From Candidatus Oscillibacter excrementigallinarum (GTDB lineage: Bacteria; Bacillota; Clostridia; Oscillospirales; Oscillospiraceae): 51,857 bases of DNA. Made by a program: the position numbers and the translations under genes. Location of the stretch: contig DWZJ01000099.1 of the NCBI GenBank assembly GCA_019118245.1, positions 1 to 51,857 of the forward strand, given 5' to 3'. Below are positions 1 through 8,541 of the stretch, piece after piece (position 1 is the stretch's first letter; each line of letters begins with the position of its first letter). The notes beneath the pieces were generated by a model. That model was not told where the DNA came from and did not search any database. It saw only the letters and a program-made list of their open reading frames with translations.

Positions 1-348
1 CCCAAGAAGGAAGTCATGAAGCACCTGGGCGAGATCGCCAAGCTGGAGAAGTACCTGGGCGGCGTGAAGGACATGAAGAAGCTGCCCGGCGCCCTGTTCA
101 TCGTGGACACCCGCAAGGAGCGCAACGCCATCGCCGAGGCCCACAAGCTGGGCATCCCCGTGGTGGCCATCGCCGATACCAACTGCGATCCCGATGAGAT
201 CGACTATGTCATCCCCGGCAACGACGACGCCATCCGCGCCATCAAGCTGATCTCTTCCATCATGGCCAACGCCGTGCTGGAGGGCAAGCAGGGCGAGCAG
301 ACCGAGGAGGCCGCCGCTGAGGAGGCCGCTTCCGCTGACGCTGAGTGA
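1..348 (+). CDS. rpsB: 30S ribosomal protein S2, C-terminal part (5' truncated by window edge)
   Basis: This is the last 115 residues of ribosomal protein S2, a component of the small subunit. The frame is open from base 1, so the start lies outside the window. The sequence shows the S2 signature region [19 protein letters not shown], then the [22 protein letters not shown] segment in pieces, and [18 protein letters not shown] near the end, all typical of bacterial S2. The tail is a short Ala/Glu-rich extension (about 20 residues), common in clostridial S2. It is followed 47 bases later by tsf, the usual rpsB-tsf operon order. The ATG at base 16 is internal, not a start. Confidence 0.97.
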   Translation, partial: PKKEVMKHLGEIAKLEKYLGGVKDMKKLPGALFIVDTRKERNAIAEAHKLGIPVVAIADTNCDPDEIDYVIPGNDDAIRAIKLISSIMANAVLEGKQGEQTEEAAAEEAASADAE

Positions 349-395
349 TCTGCGCGATTTTCTGAAGAAACCAAATCTGTTTGGAGGAATTCAAA

Positions 396-1319
396 ATGGC
401 TTTTACCGCAGCTGACGTAAAGAACCTGCGCGAGATGACCGGCGTGGGCATGATGGATTGCAAGAAGGCGCTGACTGCCACCGACGGCGACATGGACAAG
501 GCCGTGGAGTGGCTGCGCGAGAAGGGCATGGCCGCCTCCGCCAAGAAGGCCGGCCGCATCGCCGCCGAGGGCATGGCTTACGCTGCCGTCATCGACGGTG
601 TGGGCGTGGTGGTCGAGGTCAACGCCGAGACCGACTTCGTCGGCAAGAACGAGAAGTTCGTGGACTTCGTCAAGGGCGTGGCCGCCACCGTGGCCAAGGA
701 GAACCCCGCCGACCTGGACGCTCTGATGGAGTGCAAGTATGACGGCACCGACCTGACCGTCACCCAGCAGCAGCAGGAGATGGTGCTGGTCATCGGCGAG
801 AACATCAAGGTCCGCCGCTTCGCCCGCTATGCCGACGGCATCTCCGTTCCCTATGTCCACGCCGGCGGCAAGATCGGCGTGCTGGTGAACCTGGAGAGCG
901 ACCTGCCCGCCGAGAAGGTGGAGGAGATCGGCAAGGACGTGGCCATGCAGATCGCCGCTCTGAACCCCCGCTTCTGGGACAAGTCCCAGGTGGGCCAGGA
1001 CGTCCTGGACGAGGAGAAGAAGATCATGATGGTCCAGATGGAGAACGATCCCAAGATGGCCTCCAAGCCCGAGGCTGTGCGGGAGAAGATCGTCCTGGGC
1101 AAGCTGAACAAGTTCTACTCCGAGAACTGCCTGCTGCAGCAGGAGTTCGTGAAGGACGGCTCCATGTCTGTGGAGAAGTATATCGAGTCCTCCGCCAAGG
1201 CGCTGGGCGGCAAGGTGACCTTCAAGGACGCCGTCCGCTTCGAGAAGGGCGAGGGCATCGAGAAGAAGCAGGAGAACTTCGCCGCGGAGATCGCCTCCAT
1301 GGTGAAGGGCAACGGCTGA
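396..1319 (+). CDS. tsf: Elongation factor Ts
   Basis: EF-Ts is the guanine-nucleotide exchange factor that recycles EF-Tu during translation. The 307-residue product begins with an N-terminal UBA-like domain (residues 1-50, with LREMTGVGMMDCKKAL and VEWLREKG) and carries the TDFVGKNEKF motif that contacts EF-Tu at about residue 80. The full core and dimerisation regions follow; 307 residues is a usual length. The ATG at 396 is preceded by GGAGG at 384-388 with good spacing; a TTG fifteen bases upstream would add five non-conserved residues. It is cotranscribed with rpsB and ends just before a strong terminator. Confidence 0.97.
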   Translation: MAFTAADVKNLREMTGVGMMDCKKALTATDGDMDKAVEWLREKGMAASAKKAGRIAAEGMAYAAVIDGVGVVVEVNAETDFVGKNEKFVDFVKGVAATVAKENPADLDALMECKYDGTDLTVTQQQQEMVLVIGENIKVRRFARYADGISVPYVHAGGKIGVLVNLESDLPAEKVEEIGKDVAMQIAALNPRFWDKSQVGQDVLDEEKKIMMVQMENDPKMASKPEAVREKIVLGKLNKFYSENCLLQQEFVKDGSMSVEKYIESSAKALGGKVTFKDAVRFEKGEGIEKKQENFAAEIASMVKGNG

Positions 1320-1335
1320 TTATCAAGACTGCGCA

Positions 1336-1370
1336 GGAGCGGGTGCGAAAGCACCCGCTCCGTTTGCTTT
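1336..1370 (+). terminator. Rho-independent terminator after tsf
   Basis: An 11-bp perfect stem (1336-1346 with 1351-1361) closes on a GAAA tetraloop and is followed by a T-rich stretch (GTTTGCTTT). It ends the rpsB-tsf transcript. Confidence 0.9.
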
Positions 1371-1606
1371 ATCTCGCAGTGGCCCTTGGGCCGAGACCGC
1401 GCTTTCCCACCGAAAAAAACCTGAAGAGGACGGGCCATTCAACGCTGTTGCCCGTAATGGCCCACGGAGGACCGATTCCAAAACACATTCTCCCGCAGTC
1501 GGAATTGTGGGACCTCTCTCGGCATTGGACTATAGGGAGACCTGTGCAGAATGGCCGCCATTGTCCAATGTGCCTATTCAAAGAACGAAAACTGGAAAAG
1601 CAAACA
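1371..1606. other. Non-coding stretch between tsf terminator and flavin reductase promoter
   Basis: No convincing gene is seen here: open frames lack ribosome binding sites and family resemblance. It holds one notable hairpin at 1432-1463, with outer arms GGGCCATT and AATGGCCC, an inner CAAC/GTTG stem and no T-tract. A small RNA or a decayed gene is possible, but nothing in the sequence decides it. Confidence 0.4.
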
Positions 1607-1635
1607 TTGAATCTCGGTTTGGAAGCCTCTATAAT
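1607..1635 (+). promoter_or_regulatory. Sigma-A-type promoter for the flavin reductase-like gene
   Basis: TTGAAT at 1607-1612 and a perfect TATAAT at 1630-1635 are separated by 17 bp. The predicted transcript starts near 1642 and would have a leader of about 130 nt before the ATG at 1771. Confidence 0.75.
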
Positions 1636-1770
1636 AAAGACGATTTCACAGATAGAGGCGAAGGATCTCCTCTCCTGACCGTCTGGGAGAGCTGTGCCCC
1701 ATGCCCCTGTTTCAAACAGCCCCCTATCTTTGAAGGAAAAGCAGATTTTCAGACTGGAGGGATCCTCGAT

Positions 1771-2331
1771 ATGCGAAAGAATTTTGGAGCAAGGCCGATC
1801 CTCTACCCCCAGCCCGTGCTGATCATCGCCACCTACGGTGAGGATGGGACGCCGGACGCAATGAACGCCGCCTGGGGCGGGATCGCGGATATGAACCGGG
1901 TGGCCATGTGTCTGAGCGCGGGCCATAAGACGGTCCAGAATATTCTGGCCCGCAAGGCCTTTACGATCAGTATGGCGGACGCGGAGCACGTGGCTGCCTG
2001 TGACTATGTGGGCATTGTCTCGGGCAACCATGTGCCGGACAAAGTGGCGCGAGCCGGCTTCCACACCACCAGGAGCAGCTTTGTGGACGCGCCCCTGATC
2101 GACGAGCTGCCTCTGACGCTGGAATGCCGCCTGGTGAGCTTCGATCCGGAGACGGAGATGCTGATCGGGGAGATTGTGAATGTCGCCGCCGAGGAACGGA
2201 TTCTGGACGCGGAGGGCAAGATCGATCCGGCCAAGCTGCGCCCCATCACCTTTGATACGGTGAACCATGCCTATCTGGTCCTGGGAGAGAAGGTGGGCAA
2301 CGCCTTCCGGGATGGCAATGCCCTGAAATAA
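1771..2331 (+). CDS. Flavin reductase-like, FMN-binding split-barrel protein
   Basis: The 186-residue product resembles the flavin reductase-like domain family, small FMN-binding split-barrel proteins that act as NAD(P)H:flavin reductases or as flavoproteins of unknown substrate. Visible signatures are PVLIIATYGEDGTPDAMNAAW near the N-terminus (in two pieces in the family profile), MCLSAGHKTVQNI, FTISMAD and a central GIVSGNHVPDKVARAGF segment. The ATG at 1771 is preceded by GGAGG at 1756-1760 and is where family similarity begins, although the frame is open further upstream. It is a single-gene unit with its own promoter and terminator. The physiological partner is unknown. Confidence 0.85.
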   Translation: MRKNFGARPILYPQPVLIIATYGEDGTPDAMNAAWGGIADMNRVAMCLSAGHKTVQNILARKAFTISMADAEHVAACDYVGIVSGNHVPDKVARAGFHTTRSSFVDAPLIDELPLTLECRLVSFDPETEMLIGEIVNVAAEERILDAEGKIDPAKLRPITFDTVNHAYLVLGEKVGNAFRDGNALK

Positions 2332-2342
2332 CCCCTGATGTC

Positions 2343-2380
2343 AAGGCCGTTCCGGGATTTTTTCCCGGAACGGCCTTTCT
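2343..2380 (+). terminator. Rho-independent terminator after flavin reductase-like gene
   Basis: A 15-bp perfect stem (2343-2357 with 2363-2377) is followed by TTTCTCT. It is very stable and separates the flavin reductase gene from the helicase promoter, which begins only a few bases downstream. Confidence 0.9.
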
Positions 2381-2383
2381 CTC

Positions 2384-2412
2384 TTGAGCCGGACGGCATT
2401 CTCTGTTATAAT
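2384..2412 (+). promoter_or_regulatory. Sigma-A-type promoter for the helicase/exonuclease unit
   Basis: TTGAGC at 2384-2389 and TATAAT at 2407-2412 are spaced by 17 bp, placing transcription start near 2419 and the helicase ATG at 2447. Confidence 0.75.
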
Positions 2413-2446
2413 GGGAAAAACATCTGTTCGATTGGAGGACTCCGCC

Positions 2447-4600
2447 ATGAAAGACATCCTGTGCCATCTCAATCGCGCCCAGCGGGAGGCGGTGACCTCC
2501 ACGGAGGGATACGTCCGGGTCATCGCCGGGGCGGGCTCCGGCAAGACCCGTGCCCTCAGCCACCGCTTCGCCTTTCTGGTGAACGAGCTGGGCATCCTGC
2601 CGGGGAATATCCTCTGCGTCACCTTTACCAACAAGTCGGCCAATGAGATGCGCCAGCGCATCCACCAGCTGACCGGGGACAACGACACCGGCTATATCAA
2701 CACCTTCCACGGCTTCTGCGTCTCCGTCCTTCAGGAGGACAGCCACGCGGTCCAGTACCCCAGGTGCTTTCTGGTGCTGGACAACGCGGACATCGACGCC
2801 ATGCTCCAGATCATCTATGAGGAGCGGGGGCTGACCCTGCGGGACATGACCTTCTCCGCGGCCCGGGACATGATCGAGGTCCAAAAGCTGTTCAAGCAGC
2901 CGGACTACTACTTGGACATGATCACCATGTCCCTGGACACGCTGAAGGAGAAGTACGACCGGGCGGACACCCCCACGGACATCATCTTCTATGGGTATCT
3001 CTATCAGGAGAAGAAGTGCTTCGGCCTGGACTACAACGACCTGCTCAAGTTCTCCCTGTATATCTTCCGGCAGCATCCGGACATCCGGCTCAAGTGGCAG
3101 CAGCGGCTGGAGTATATCATGATCGACGAGTTTCAGGACATCGACCAGCTGCAATACGAGCTGATGGAGGTGCTGTGCGGCTACCACAAGAACCTCTTCA
3201 TCGTGGGGGACCCGGATCAGACCATCTACACCTGGCGGGGCGCCAATGTGAAGTATCTGCTGGACTTTGACAAAAAGTTTCCAGGAACCAAGACCATCCT
3301 GATGATGGAGAACTACCGCTCCACGCCGGAGATCCTCTCGGTTGCCAACTCCCTGATCGGCAAGAACCGGACCCGCATCAAAAAGGACCTGCGGCCCACG
3401 CTGCCCTCCGGAGGCCCGGTGGTCTGCCATTTCGCGGAGTCCCAGGAGGCGGAGGCCAGATGGCTGGCGGGGGAGCTGCGGCGGCTCCACGAGGCGGGCG
3501 CACCCTACCGGGACATGACCATTCTCTACCGGGCCCACTATGTGACCCGAGCGGTGGAGGAGGTCCTGCTGGGAGAGAAGATCCCCTACACCATCTACAG
3601 CGGCGTCCAGTTCTTTGACCGCATGGAGATCAAGGACGCCCTCTCCTACCTGCGGATGATCGCCTATAAGGACGACCTGTCCTTCCGGCGGATCGCCAAC
3701 GTCCCCAAGCGGAATCTGGGCAAGCGGCGGATGGCGTTTTTGCAGGCATACGCGGAACAGCAAGGCTGCTCCCTCTATCAGGCGCTGCGGGACAATCTGG
3801 AGGATCCTATCTTGAAAGGCACCGGGGCCAGAAAATTCATAGACCTTATCGAGTCCTTTGCCGCCGGATACGAGGGGCGGCCGGTTTCAGAGGTGCTATC
3901 CGCCATTTTGAACGAGAGCGGCTATGAGCGGATGCTCCGCACCGAGGGCAGCCAGGAGCGGCTGGACAACCTGGCGGAGCTGAAGCAGTCGGTGTACGAG
4001 TATGAGACCACCTGCGGGGAGGAGGTCACCCTGGAGCACTACCTGACCCACGTGGCCCTGTTCACCAACGCGGACACCGCCGACCAGGGGGACAAGGTGA
4101 AGCTGATGACCGTCCACGCCGCCAAGGGCCTGGAGTTCCCATACGTGTTCCTCTGCGGCATGAACGAGGGCATCTTCCCCTCCCGGAGGGTGCGGACCCT
4201 CCAGGCCATGGAGGAGGAGCGGCGGCTGGCCTTCGTGGCGCTGACGAGAGCGGAGAAGGGCCTGTACCTCTCCGAGGCGGACGGACGGAACTTCGACGGA
4301 TCTCCCCGATATCCCTCCCGCTTTCTCCTGGACATTGACGAGAAGCTGCTGAACTTTACCCATCCGCCGGAGGAGGGACTGGTCCGGGACGCCAGGGCCT
4401 ATATCGACCGCAGTCAGACCTATCTGCCGGAGACGGACGAGAGCACCGTGTTTCCGGCGGGCCAGCGGGTGCGGCACGCCCTGTTTGGGCCTGGGACGGT
4501 ACTGGATGTGGACATGGACAAGGGCGCCCATGTGGTACAGTTCGACGAGATGGAGACGCCCCGGAAGATCTCCTTCCGGGCAAAGCTGGAGCGGATCTGA
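2447..4600 (+). CDS. UvrD/PcrA-family superfamily 1 DNA helicase
   Basis: A 717-residue ATP-dependent 3'-5' DNA helicase of the UvrD/Rep/PcrA family, acting in DNA repair and replication restart. All helicase motifs are visible: Q-motif LNRAQREAV (8-16), Walker A GAGSGKT (28-34), motif II DEFQD (227-231), motif III GDPDQTIYTWRG (254-265), motif V VHAAKGLEF (from 556) and motif VI VALTRAEKG (from 597). The C-terminal HALFGPGTVLDVD segment resembles the PcrA C-terminal Tudor-like region. The ATG at 2447 has GGAGG 8 bases upstream and starts right at the conserved domain. Length fits PcrA (about 720-750), but a second paralogue elsewhere is possible, so no symbol is assigned. The exonuclease gene follows after 17 bases. 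Confidence 0.93.
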   Translation: MKDILCHLNRAQREAVTSTEGYVRVIAGAGSGKTRALSHRFAFLVNELGILPGNILCVTFTNKSANEMRQRIHQLTGDNDTGYINTFHGFCVSVLQEDSHAVQYPRCFLVLDNADIDAMLQIIYEERGLTLRDMTFSAARDMIEVQKLFKQPDYYLDMITMSLDTLKEKYDRADTPTDIIFYGYLYQEKKCFGLDYNDLLKFSLYIFRQHPDIRLKWQQRLEYIMIDEFQDIDQLQYELMEVLCGYHKNLFIVGDPDQTIYTWRGANVKYLLDFDKKFPGTKTILMMENYRSTPEILSVANSLIGKNRTRIKKDLRPTLPSGGPVVCHFAESQEAEARWLAGELRRLHEAGAPYRDMTILYRAHYVTRAVEEVLLGEKIPYTIYSGVQFFDRMEIKDALSYLRMIAYKDDLSFRRIANVPKRNLGKRRMAFLQAYAEQQGCSLYQALRDNLEDPILKGTGARKFIDLIESFAAGYEGRPVSEVLSAILNESGYERMLRTEGSQERLDNLAELKQSVYEYETTCGEEVTLEHYLTHVALFTNADTADQGDKVKLMTVHAAKGLEFPYVFLCGMNEGIFPSRRVRTLQAMEEERRLAFVALTRAEKGLYLSEADGRNFDGSPRYPSRFLLDIDEKLLNFTHPPEEGLVRDARAYIDRSQTYLPETDESTVFPAGQRVRHALFGPGTVLDVDMDKGAHVVQFDEMETPRKISFRAKLERI

Positions 4601-4617
4601 GAGAAAGATTGGATGAA

Positions 4618-5592
4618 ATGATCGTTTTTGATTTGGAATGGAACCGGGGCTATGACACCAGGTCCCTGGATGAGATCCTGCAGATCGGCGCGGTCCGCAT
4701 CGCGGGCCTCGGCCAGCCGGTCCTGGACACCTTCAATGTCTATATCCGGCCGTGTGTCCATAAGAAATTCGGGCCGGGAGCAAAGGGCCTGCCGGACTTG
4801 CAGAGATCCGTGGACTCCGCCACGGATTTCTCCCAGGGCCTGTCCCTGTTTTTGGAGTGGTGCGGCGGAGAACGGGAGCTGGCCGCCTGGGGAGGCGATG
4901 ACTTCAAGGCCCTCCGGCAGAACTGCGCATACTGGAAGCTGCCGGCGCCCGCTTTCCAGAGGGAGATCGATCTGCAGCGGGCGTTCGGCCATGTGATGGG
5001 CGAGGACAGCCGCCAGATCTCCCTCCAGAGCGCCATTGAGACCTGCGGGATCCCCATGCGGGATACCCTCCACAACGCCCTGCACGACGCGATGTATACG
5101 GCCGCCGTCTCCGCCTGGATCACAGAAGAGGCACTGGCATACCGGCCGCCGAGGAAAAAGAAGCGGAGGGAGAGGCACCGGATGCCGAAATTTTCCGCGG
5201 AGCAGTTCCCAGCGCAGCCCAAACGCCGGATCGGCCCCTATCCGGCCATGCAGGCGGTCTTGAATGACAAGAGGGCCCGTCAGCCCCAGTGCCCGGTCTG
5301 CGGGAGGGAGCTGTGCGTCCACCGCTGGTCCGGTCCCGTCGGCCGGTGCTACTATGCCGCCGCCGGCTGCAAGGAGCACGGACAGTTCCTCTGCCGCCTG
5401 ACGCTGGCGCAGCTGGAGAACGGCGAATGGCGGGGGCGGATCTCCGTGCCGGCCATTACGCCGGAGCTGGAGCGGGCGTATCAGCGGGCGCTGGAAGCGG
5501 GGACCGTCAACTGCACGGGGAGCATCCGCAGGAAGAAAAAGAGGCGCTGGTACGGGAGCCGCCCCGCCAGGCAGACGGGGACCGCGTCATAG
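4618..5592 (+). CDS. DEDD-family 3'-5' exonuclease with C-terminal cysteine-containing region
   Basis: The 324-residue protein starts with an RNase T/DnaQ-like exonuclease domain. Exo I is VFDLEWN (Asp5, Glu7), Exo II is GDDF (Asp94-Asp95) and Exo III is HNALHDA (His152, Asp157), so all metal-binding acidic residues are present. The fold is that of the KapD/ERI-1-like exonucleases. After a basic linker (RKKKRRERHR) a second region carries CPVCGRELC and further Cys/His residues that could bind zinc, then a basic tail. It follows the helicase closely and is probably cotranscribed. The start is taken as ATG 4618; a TTG at 4609 adds three residues and cannot be excluded. Substrate (DNA or RNA) is unknown. 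Confidence 0.82.
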   Translation: MIVFDLEWNRGYDTRSLDEILQIGAVRIAGLGQPVLDTFNVYIRPCVHKKFGPGAKGLPDLQRSVDSATDFSQGLSLFLEWCGGERELAAWGGDDFKALRQNCAYWKLPAPAFQREIDLQRAFGHVMGEDSRQISLQSAIETCGIPMRDTLHNALHDAMYTAAVSAWITEEALAYRPPRKKKRRERHRMPKFSAEQFPAQPKRRIGPYPAMQAVLNDKRARQPQCPVCGRELCVHRWSGPVGRCYYAAAGCKEHGQFLCRLTLAQLENGEWRGRISVPAITPELERAYQRALEAGTVNCTGSIRRKKKRRWYGSRPARQTGTAS

Positions 5593-5631
5593 GGCCGCCT
5601 TCCCGTGAAGGGGGAAATCCGGTGATTATCC

Positions 5632-5660
5632 TTGTATTGCGGGGGAAAAACTGGTATAAT
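5632..5660 (+). promoter_or_regulatory. Sigma-A-type promoter for the M50/scpAB/gerW/dacF operon
   Basis: TTGTAT at 5632-5637 and TATAAT at 5655-5660 with a 17-bp spacer. The start would be near 5667, about 30 bases before the M50 protease ATG. Confidence 0.75.
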
Positions 5661-5698
5661 ACTCCTAACTTTTGGGTTATGATCATTGGGAGAACGAT

Positions 5699-6361
5699 AT
5701 GCTGCACTATTTACAGGGGCTGTTTGCCGCGCTGGACCTGACATCGCTGCTGGACGCGGTGCTGCGGGTGGCCGCGATTTTTCTTTGCCTGACGGTCCAT
5801 GAGACCTGCCACGGCCTGGCGGCCCTGGCCCTGGGGGACCCCACCGCCAAGTCCATGCACCGGCTGAGTTTGAATCCCCTGCGGCACATCGACTGGCTGG
5901 GCCTGCTGATGATGTTTGTGGCCGGGTTCGGCTGGGCCAAGCCGGTGCCGGTGGATCCCCGGTACTTCAAAAAACCCAAGCAGGGCATGGCGCTGACGGC
6001 GCTGGCGGGGCCGGTCTCCAACCTGGTGCTGGCGGTGGCCGCCATGCTGATCAGTAAGGTGATTTACCTTTACGCCCCTTACTCCGCAGCGATGGATGTG
6101 GTATTCAGCTTTCTGCTGTACACATTGGCGCCCCTCTCCATCGGCCTGGGGCTGTTCAATCTGATCCCCATTCCGCCTCTGGACGGGTCCAAGGTCCTGG
6201 CGGCGTTCCTGCCGGACCGGCAGTACATCACGCTGATGCGGTACGAGCGGTACGGCATTCTGGTGCTGCTGGTGCTGTCCTTCGTGGGCATCGGCAGCAG
6301 CCTGATCTCCCGGGGCATCCTGGGGGTGTACAGCGCCCTGCTGTCCCTGATTTTTCTTTGA
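5699..6361 (+). CDS. Site-2 protease-family (M50) membrane metallopeptidase
   Basis: A 220-residue polytopic membrane protein with the zinc-binding HETCH motif (His34, Glu35, His38) in the first hydrophobic region and the second M50 motif NLIPIPPLDGSK (Asp162) in the C-terminal half. This is the small SpoIVFB-like/Rip branch that lacks PDZ or CBS domains. Members cut within or near membranes; the substrate here is unknown. Start ATG 5699 has GGGAG six bases upstream. It heads the operon; the M50-scpA-scpB order is common in clostridia and may be coincidental to function. Confidence 0.9.
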   Translation: MLHYLQGLFAALDLTSLLDAVLRVAAIFLCLTVHETCHGLAALALGDPTAKSMHRLSLNPLRHIDWLGLLMMFVAGFGWAKPVPVDPRYFKKPKQGMALTALAGPVSNLVLAVAAMLISKVIYLYAPYSAAMDVVFSFLLYTLAPLSIGLGLFNLIPIPPLDGSKVLAAFLPDRQYITLMRYERYGILVLLVLSFVGIGSSLISRGILGVYSALLSLIFL

Positions 6362-6371
6362 GGTGAACGGT

Positions 6372-7157
6372 TTGGAAAACCCCGTATACAAACTGGAAAA
6401 AGTGGTCCGCAGCAAGTCGGAAGAGGAGATGCAGGACTTTGAGGGCCCCCTGGATCTGATTTTGTTTCTGCTGGGCAAGAACAAAATGGAGATCCAGGAC
6501 ATCTCCATCTCCCTGATCTGCGACCAGTACATGGCCTGGCTGGCCCGGCGGCAGGAACTGGACCTGGAGGTGGCCAGTGAGTTCGTCACCATGGCCTCCC
6601 AGTTGGTGTACATCAAGACGAGAATGCTTCTCTCCATCGAGGACGAGGAGGCCCAGAGCGAGATGGACGCCCTGATCGCCTCCCTGGAGGAACGGAAGCG
6701 CAACGAGAACTACGCCAAGGTCAAGACCATGGCCGCCCGGCTGGCACCCATGGGGGAGTTCGGCCGGAACATCCTGACCCGTCCGCCGGAGCCGGTGAAG
6801 CGGGGCAGGATCTACGAGTATGACCAGACGCCGGCGGACCTGATCCTGGCCATGGCAGAGATCCAGAGCCGGGCGGAGCGGTCCCTGCCGCCTCCCCGGT
6901 CCGCCTTCTCCGACATCGTCCAGCACGAGCCCTATCCCGTGGAGAGCAAGGCCCGGGAGATTTTGAACCGGCTGAAGCACCACGGCGTCACCCGGTTTCT
7001 GCTGCTGTTCCGGGGCAGCCGCAGCCGCAGCGAGGTGGTGGCCACCTTCCTGGCTGTGCTGGAGCTGTGCCGGGCCCGGATCCTGCATCTGGCGGGGTCT
7101 GAGACGGACTGCACCGTCCGGCAGGAGCGGGAGCTGCCGAACGACCTGAAACTGTGA
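6372..7157 (+). CDS. scpA: Segregation and condensation protein A
   Basis: ScpA is the kleisin subunit of the SMC-ScpAB complex that organises and segregates the chromosome. The 261-residue product shows the ScpA signature DFEGPLDLILFLLGKNKM, then IQDISISLICDQYM and the helix SEFVTMASQLVYIKTRMLL; the C-terminal winged-helix region includes FLAVLELCRARIL. The preferred start is TTG 6372 with AGGTGA at 6361-6366; a GTG at 6363 would lie inside that ribosome binding site. It overlaps or abuts scpB, so translation is likely coupled. Confidence 0.93.
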   Translation: MENPVYKLEKVVRSKSEEEMQDFEGPLDLILFLLGKNKMEIQDISISLICDQYMAWLARRQELDLEVASEFVTMASQLVYIKTRMLLSIEDEEAQSEMDALIASLEERKRNENYAKVKTMAARLAPMGEFGRNILTRPPEPVKRGRIYEYDQTPADLILAMAEIQSRAERSLPPPRSAFSDIVQHEPYPVESKAREILNRLKHHGVTRFLLLFRGSRSRSEVVATFLAVLELCRARILHLAGSETDCTVRQERELPNDLKL

Positions 7158-7174
7158 GAGAGGACCATTCCAAG

Positions 7175-7807
7175 ATGGAGATGAAAGAGATCGAGTCCGC
7201 GGTGGAGGGCATCCTGTTCGCCTCCGGGGAGCCGGTGCAGACGGACCGGATCTGCGTGGCCCTGGAGATGGACCGCCCCACGGTGGAGCAGGTGCTCCAG
7301 AAGCTGATGGACTATTACGCCTACGAGCGCCGGGGCATCCGGCTGCTGCACATGGAGGACACCTGGCAGCTGTGCTCGGCGCCGGACTATGCCGACGTCA
7401 TCCGGCGGGCATTCGAGATCCGCAAGCCCGCCAAGCTCAGCCAGCCGGCGCTGGAGGTGCTGACCATCATCGCCTACTACCAGCCCACCACCCGGGCCTA
7501 TGTGGACCAGATCCGGGGCGTGGACAGCGCCTACACCATCAGCCTGCTGCTGGACCGGAAGCTCATCGAGGAGTGCGGCCGGCTGCAGGTGCCGGGCCGG
7601 CCCCACCTGTACCGGACCACCAAGCAGTTTCTCCGGGCCTTCCACCTGACCAGCCTGGACGACCTGCCGGAGCTGCCGGACCTGGGCGGCGAGGGCCAGA
7701 TGCGGATCCGCGAGGATGGGCAGATCGTGGACCCGGCGGAGGAGGCGGCCGTCACCGGCGCCGACACGCCGGAGACGGCGGGGCCCATGGAGGAAGCGGA
7801 GACTTGA
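7175..7807 (+). CDS. scpB: Segregation and condensation protein B
   Basis: ScpB forms the dimeric winged-helix partner of ScpA in the SMC condensin complex. The 210-residue protein has the two expected winged-helix domains: ESAVEGILFASGEPV at the N-terminus, then LSQPALEVLTIIAYYQPTTRA and IRGVDSAYTISLLLDRKLIEECGR, ending in GRPHLYRTTKQFLRAF. A short acidic tail follows and is not part of the domain. ATG 7175 is preferred because GAGAGAGGA lies about ten bases upstream; an upstream GTG at 7154 overlaps the scpA stop and would add seven residues. Confidence 0.93.
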   Translation: MEMKEIESAVEGILFASGEPVQTDRICVALEMDRPTVEQVLQKLMDYYAYERRGIRLLHMEDTWQLCSAPDYADVIRRAFEIRKPAKLSQPALEVLTIIAYYQPTTRAYVDQIRGVDSAYTISLLLDRKLIEECGRLQVPGRPHLYRTTKQFLRAFHLTSLDDLPELPDLGGEGQMRIREDGQIVDPAEEAAVTGADTPETAGPMEEAET

Positions 7808-7845
7808 CCCTCCGCCCCGGCGGAGAGACCTGGGGGTGATGGACG

Positions 7846-8523
7846 TTGCTTGGACTTTGGATCGCGCTGGCAGTCCTGCTGGTGCTTACGGTGCTTATCT
7901 GGCGGCTGCGGCTGGGGCTGTATGTGGCCTTCGGCAGTGGACAGGCCGTGGCGGACCTGACCGTCGGACCCTTCCACATCCGGCTGGCACCGACCAAAGA
8001 GACGAAAAAAACGCCGCAAAAAACGAAAAAACCGGGAAAGCCTAAGAAGGAGCCCAAAGACCTGACAGAGGTGGCCAAAAAAGTCCCCAAGCCCACGCTG
8101 GAGGACATCCGGGACGCCGTGGAGACGCTGCGGCCCGCCACGAAAAAGGCGCTGTGCCGCACCCGGAGGGGCATCCGGATCCAGCCGCTTCGGCTGGCGG
8201 TGACCCTGGGCGGAGCGGAGGACCCTGCCGCGGCTGCGGAGCTGTACGGCGGCCTCCACGCCCTGATCTGGACCGGGATGCCGGCCCTGGAGCGGCTGGT
8301 GGTGATCCCGGATCCGGCGATCCACCTTGGCATTGATTTTGACGCGGCAAAGACCCGGGCGGAGGGGGAGATCGGCCTCTCCATCCGGCTGGGGACGCTG
8401 ATCGCCGTGGGGGCGCAGCTGGCGCTGCCCGCCATGGGCTGGCTCCGGCGGTTTTTGCAGAGGAGGCGGCAGACACCCGCCCCCAAGACGGCAGATACGG
8501 CGGCGGAACGGCCCGCCGCGTGA
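7846..8523 (+). CDS. DUF2953 (YtfI-like) membrane-anchored protein
   Basis: The 225-residue protein begins with one transmembrane helix (residues 1-24), followed by a lysine-rich, poorly conserved stretch (about 48-70: KKTPQKTKKPGKPKKEPKD) and a C-terminal part with TRRGIRIQPLRLAVTLGGAEDP and LGIDFDAAKTRAEGEI pieces seen in DUF2953 proteins. It sits directly before gerW, the same neighbour as in B. subtilis (ytfI-ytfJ), which supports the family call and a link to sporulation or spore germination. No biochemical function is known. The start is TTG 7846 after a GGGGGTGAT ribosome binding site. Confidence 0.8.
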   Translation: MLGLWIALAVLLVLTVLIWRLRLGLYVAFGSGQAVADLTVGPFHIRLAPTKETKKTPQKTKKPGKPKKEPKDLTEVAKKVPKPTLEDIRDAVETLRPATKKALCRTRRGIRIQPLRLAVTLGGAEDPAAAAELYGGLHALIWTGMPALERLVVIPDPAIHLGIDFDAAKTRAEGEIGLSIRLGTLIAVGAQLALPAMGWLRRFLQRRRQTPAPKTADTAAERPAA

Positions 8524-8541
8524 CGAGAAAGGATGGTACCC

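Noticed and set aside
1343-1678. A 111-codon open frame between tsf and the flavin reductase-like gene
   Set aside because: It begins inside the terminator, has no ribosome binding site, and its protein resembles no family.
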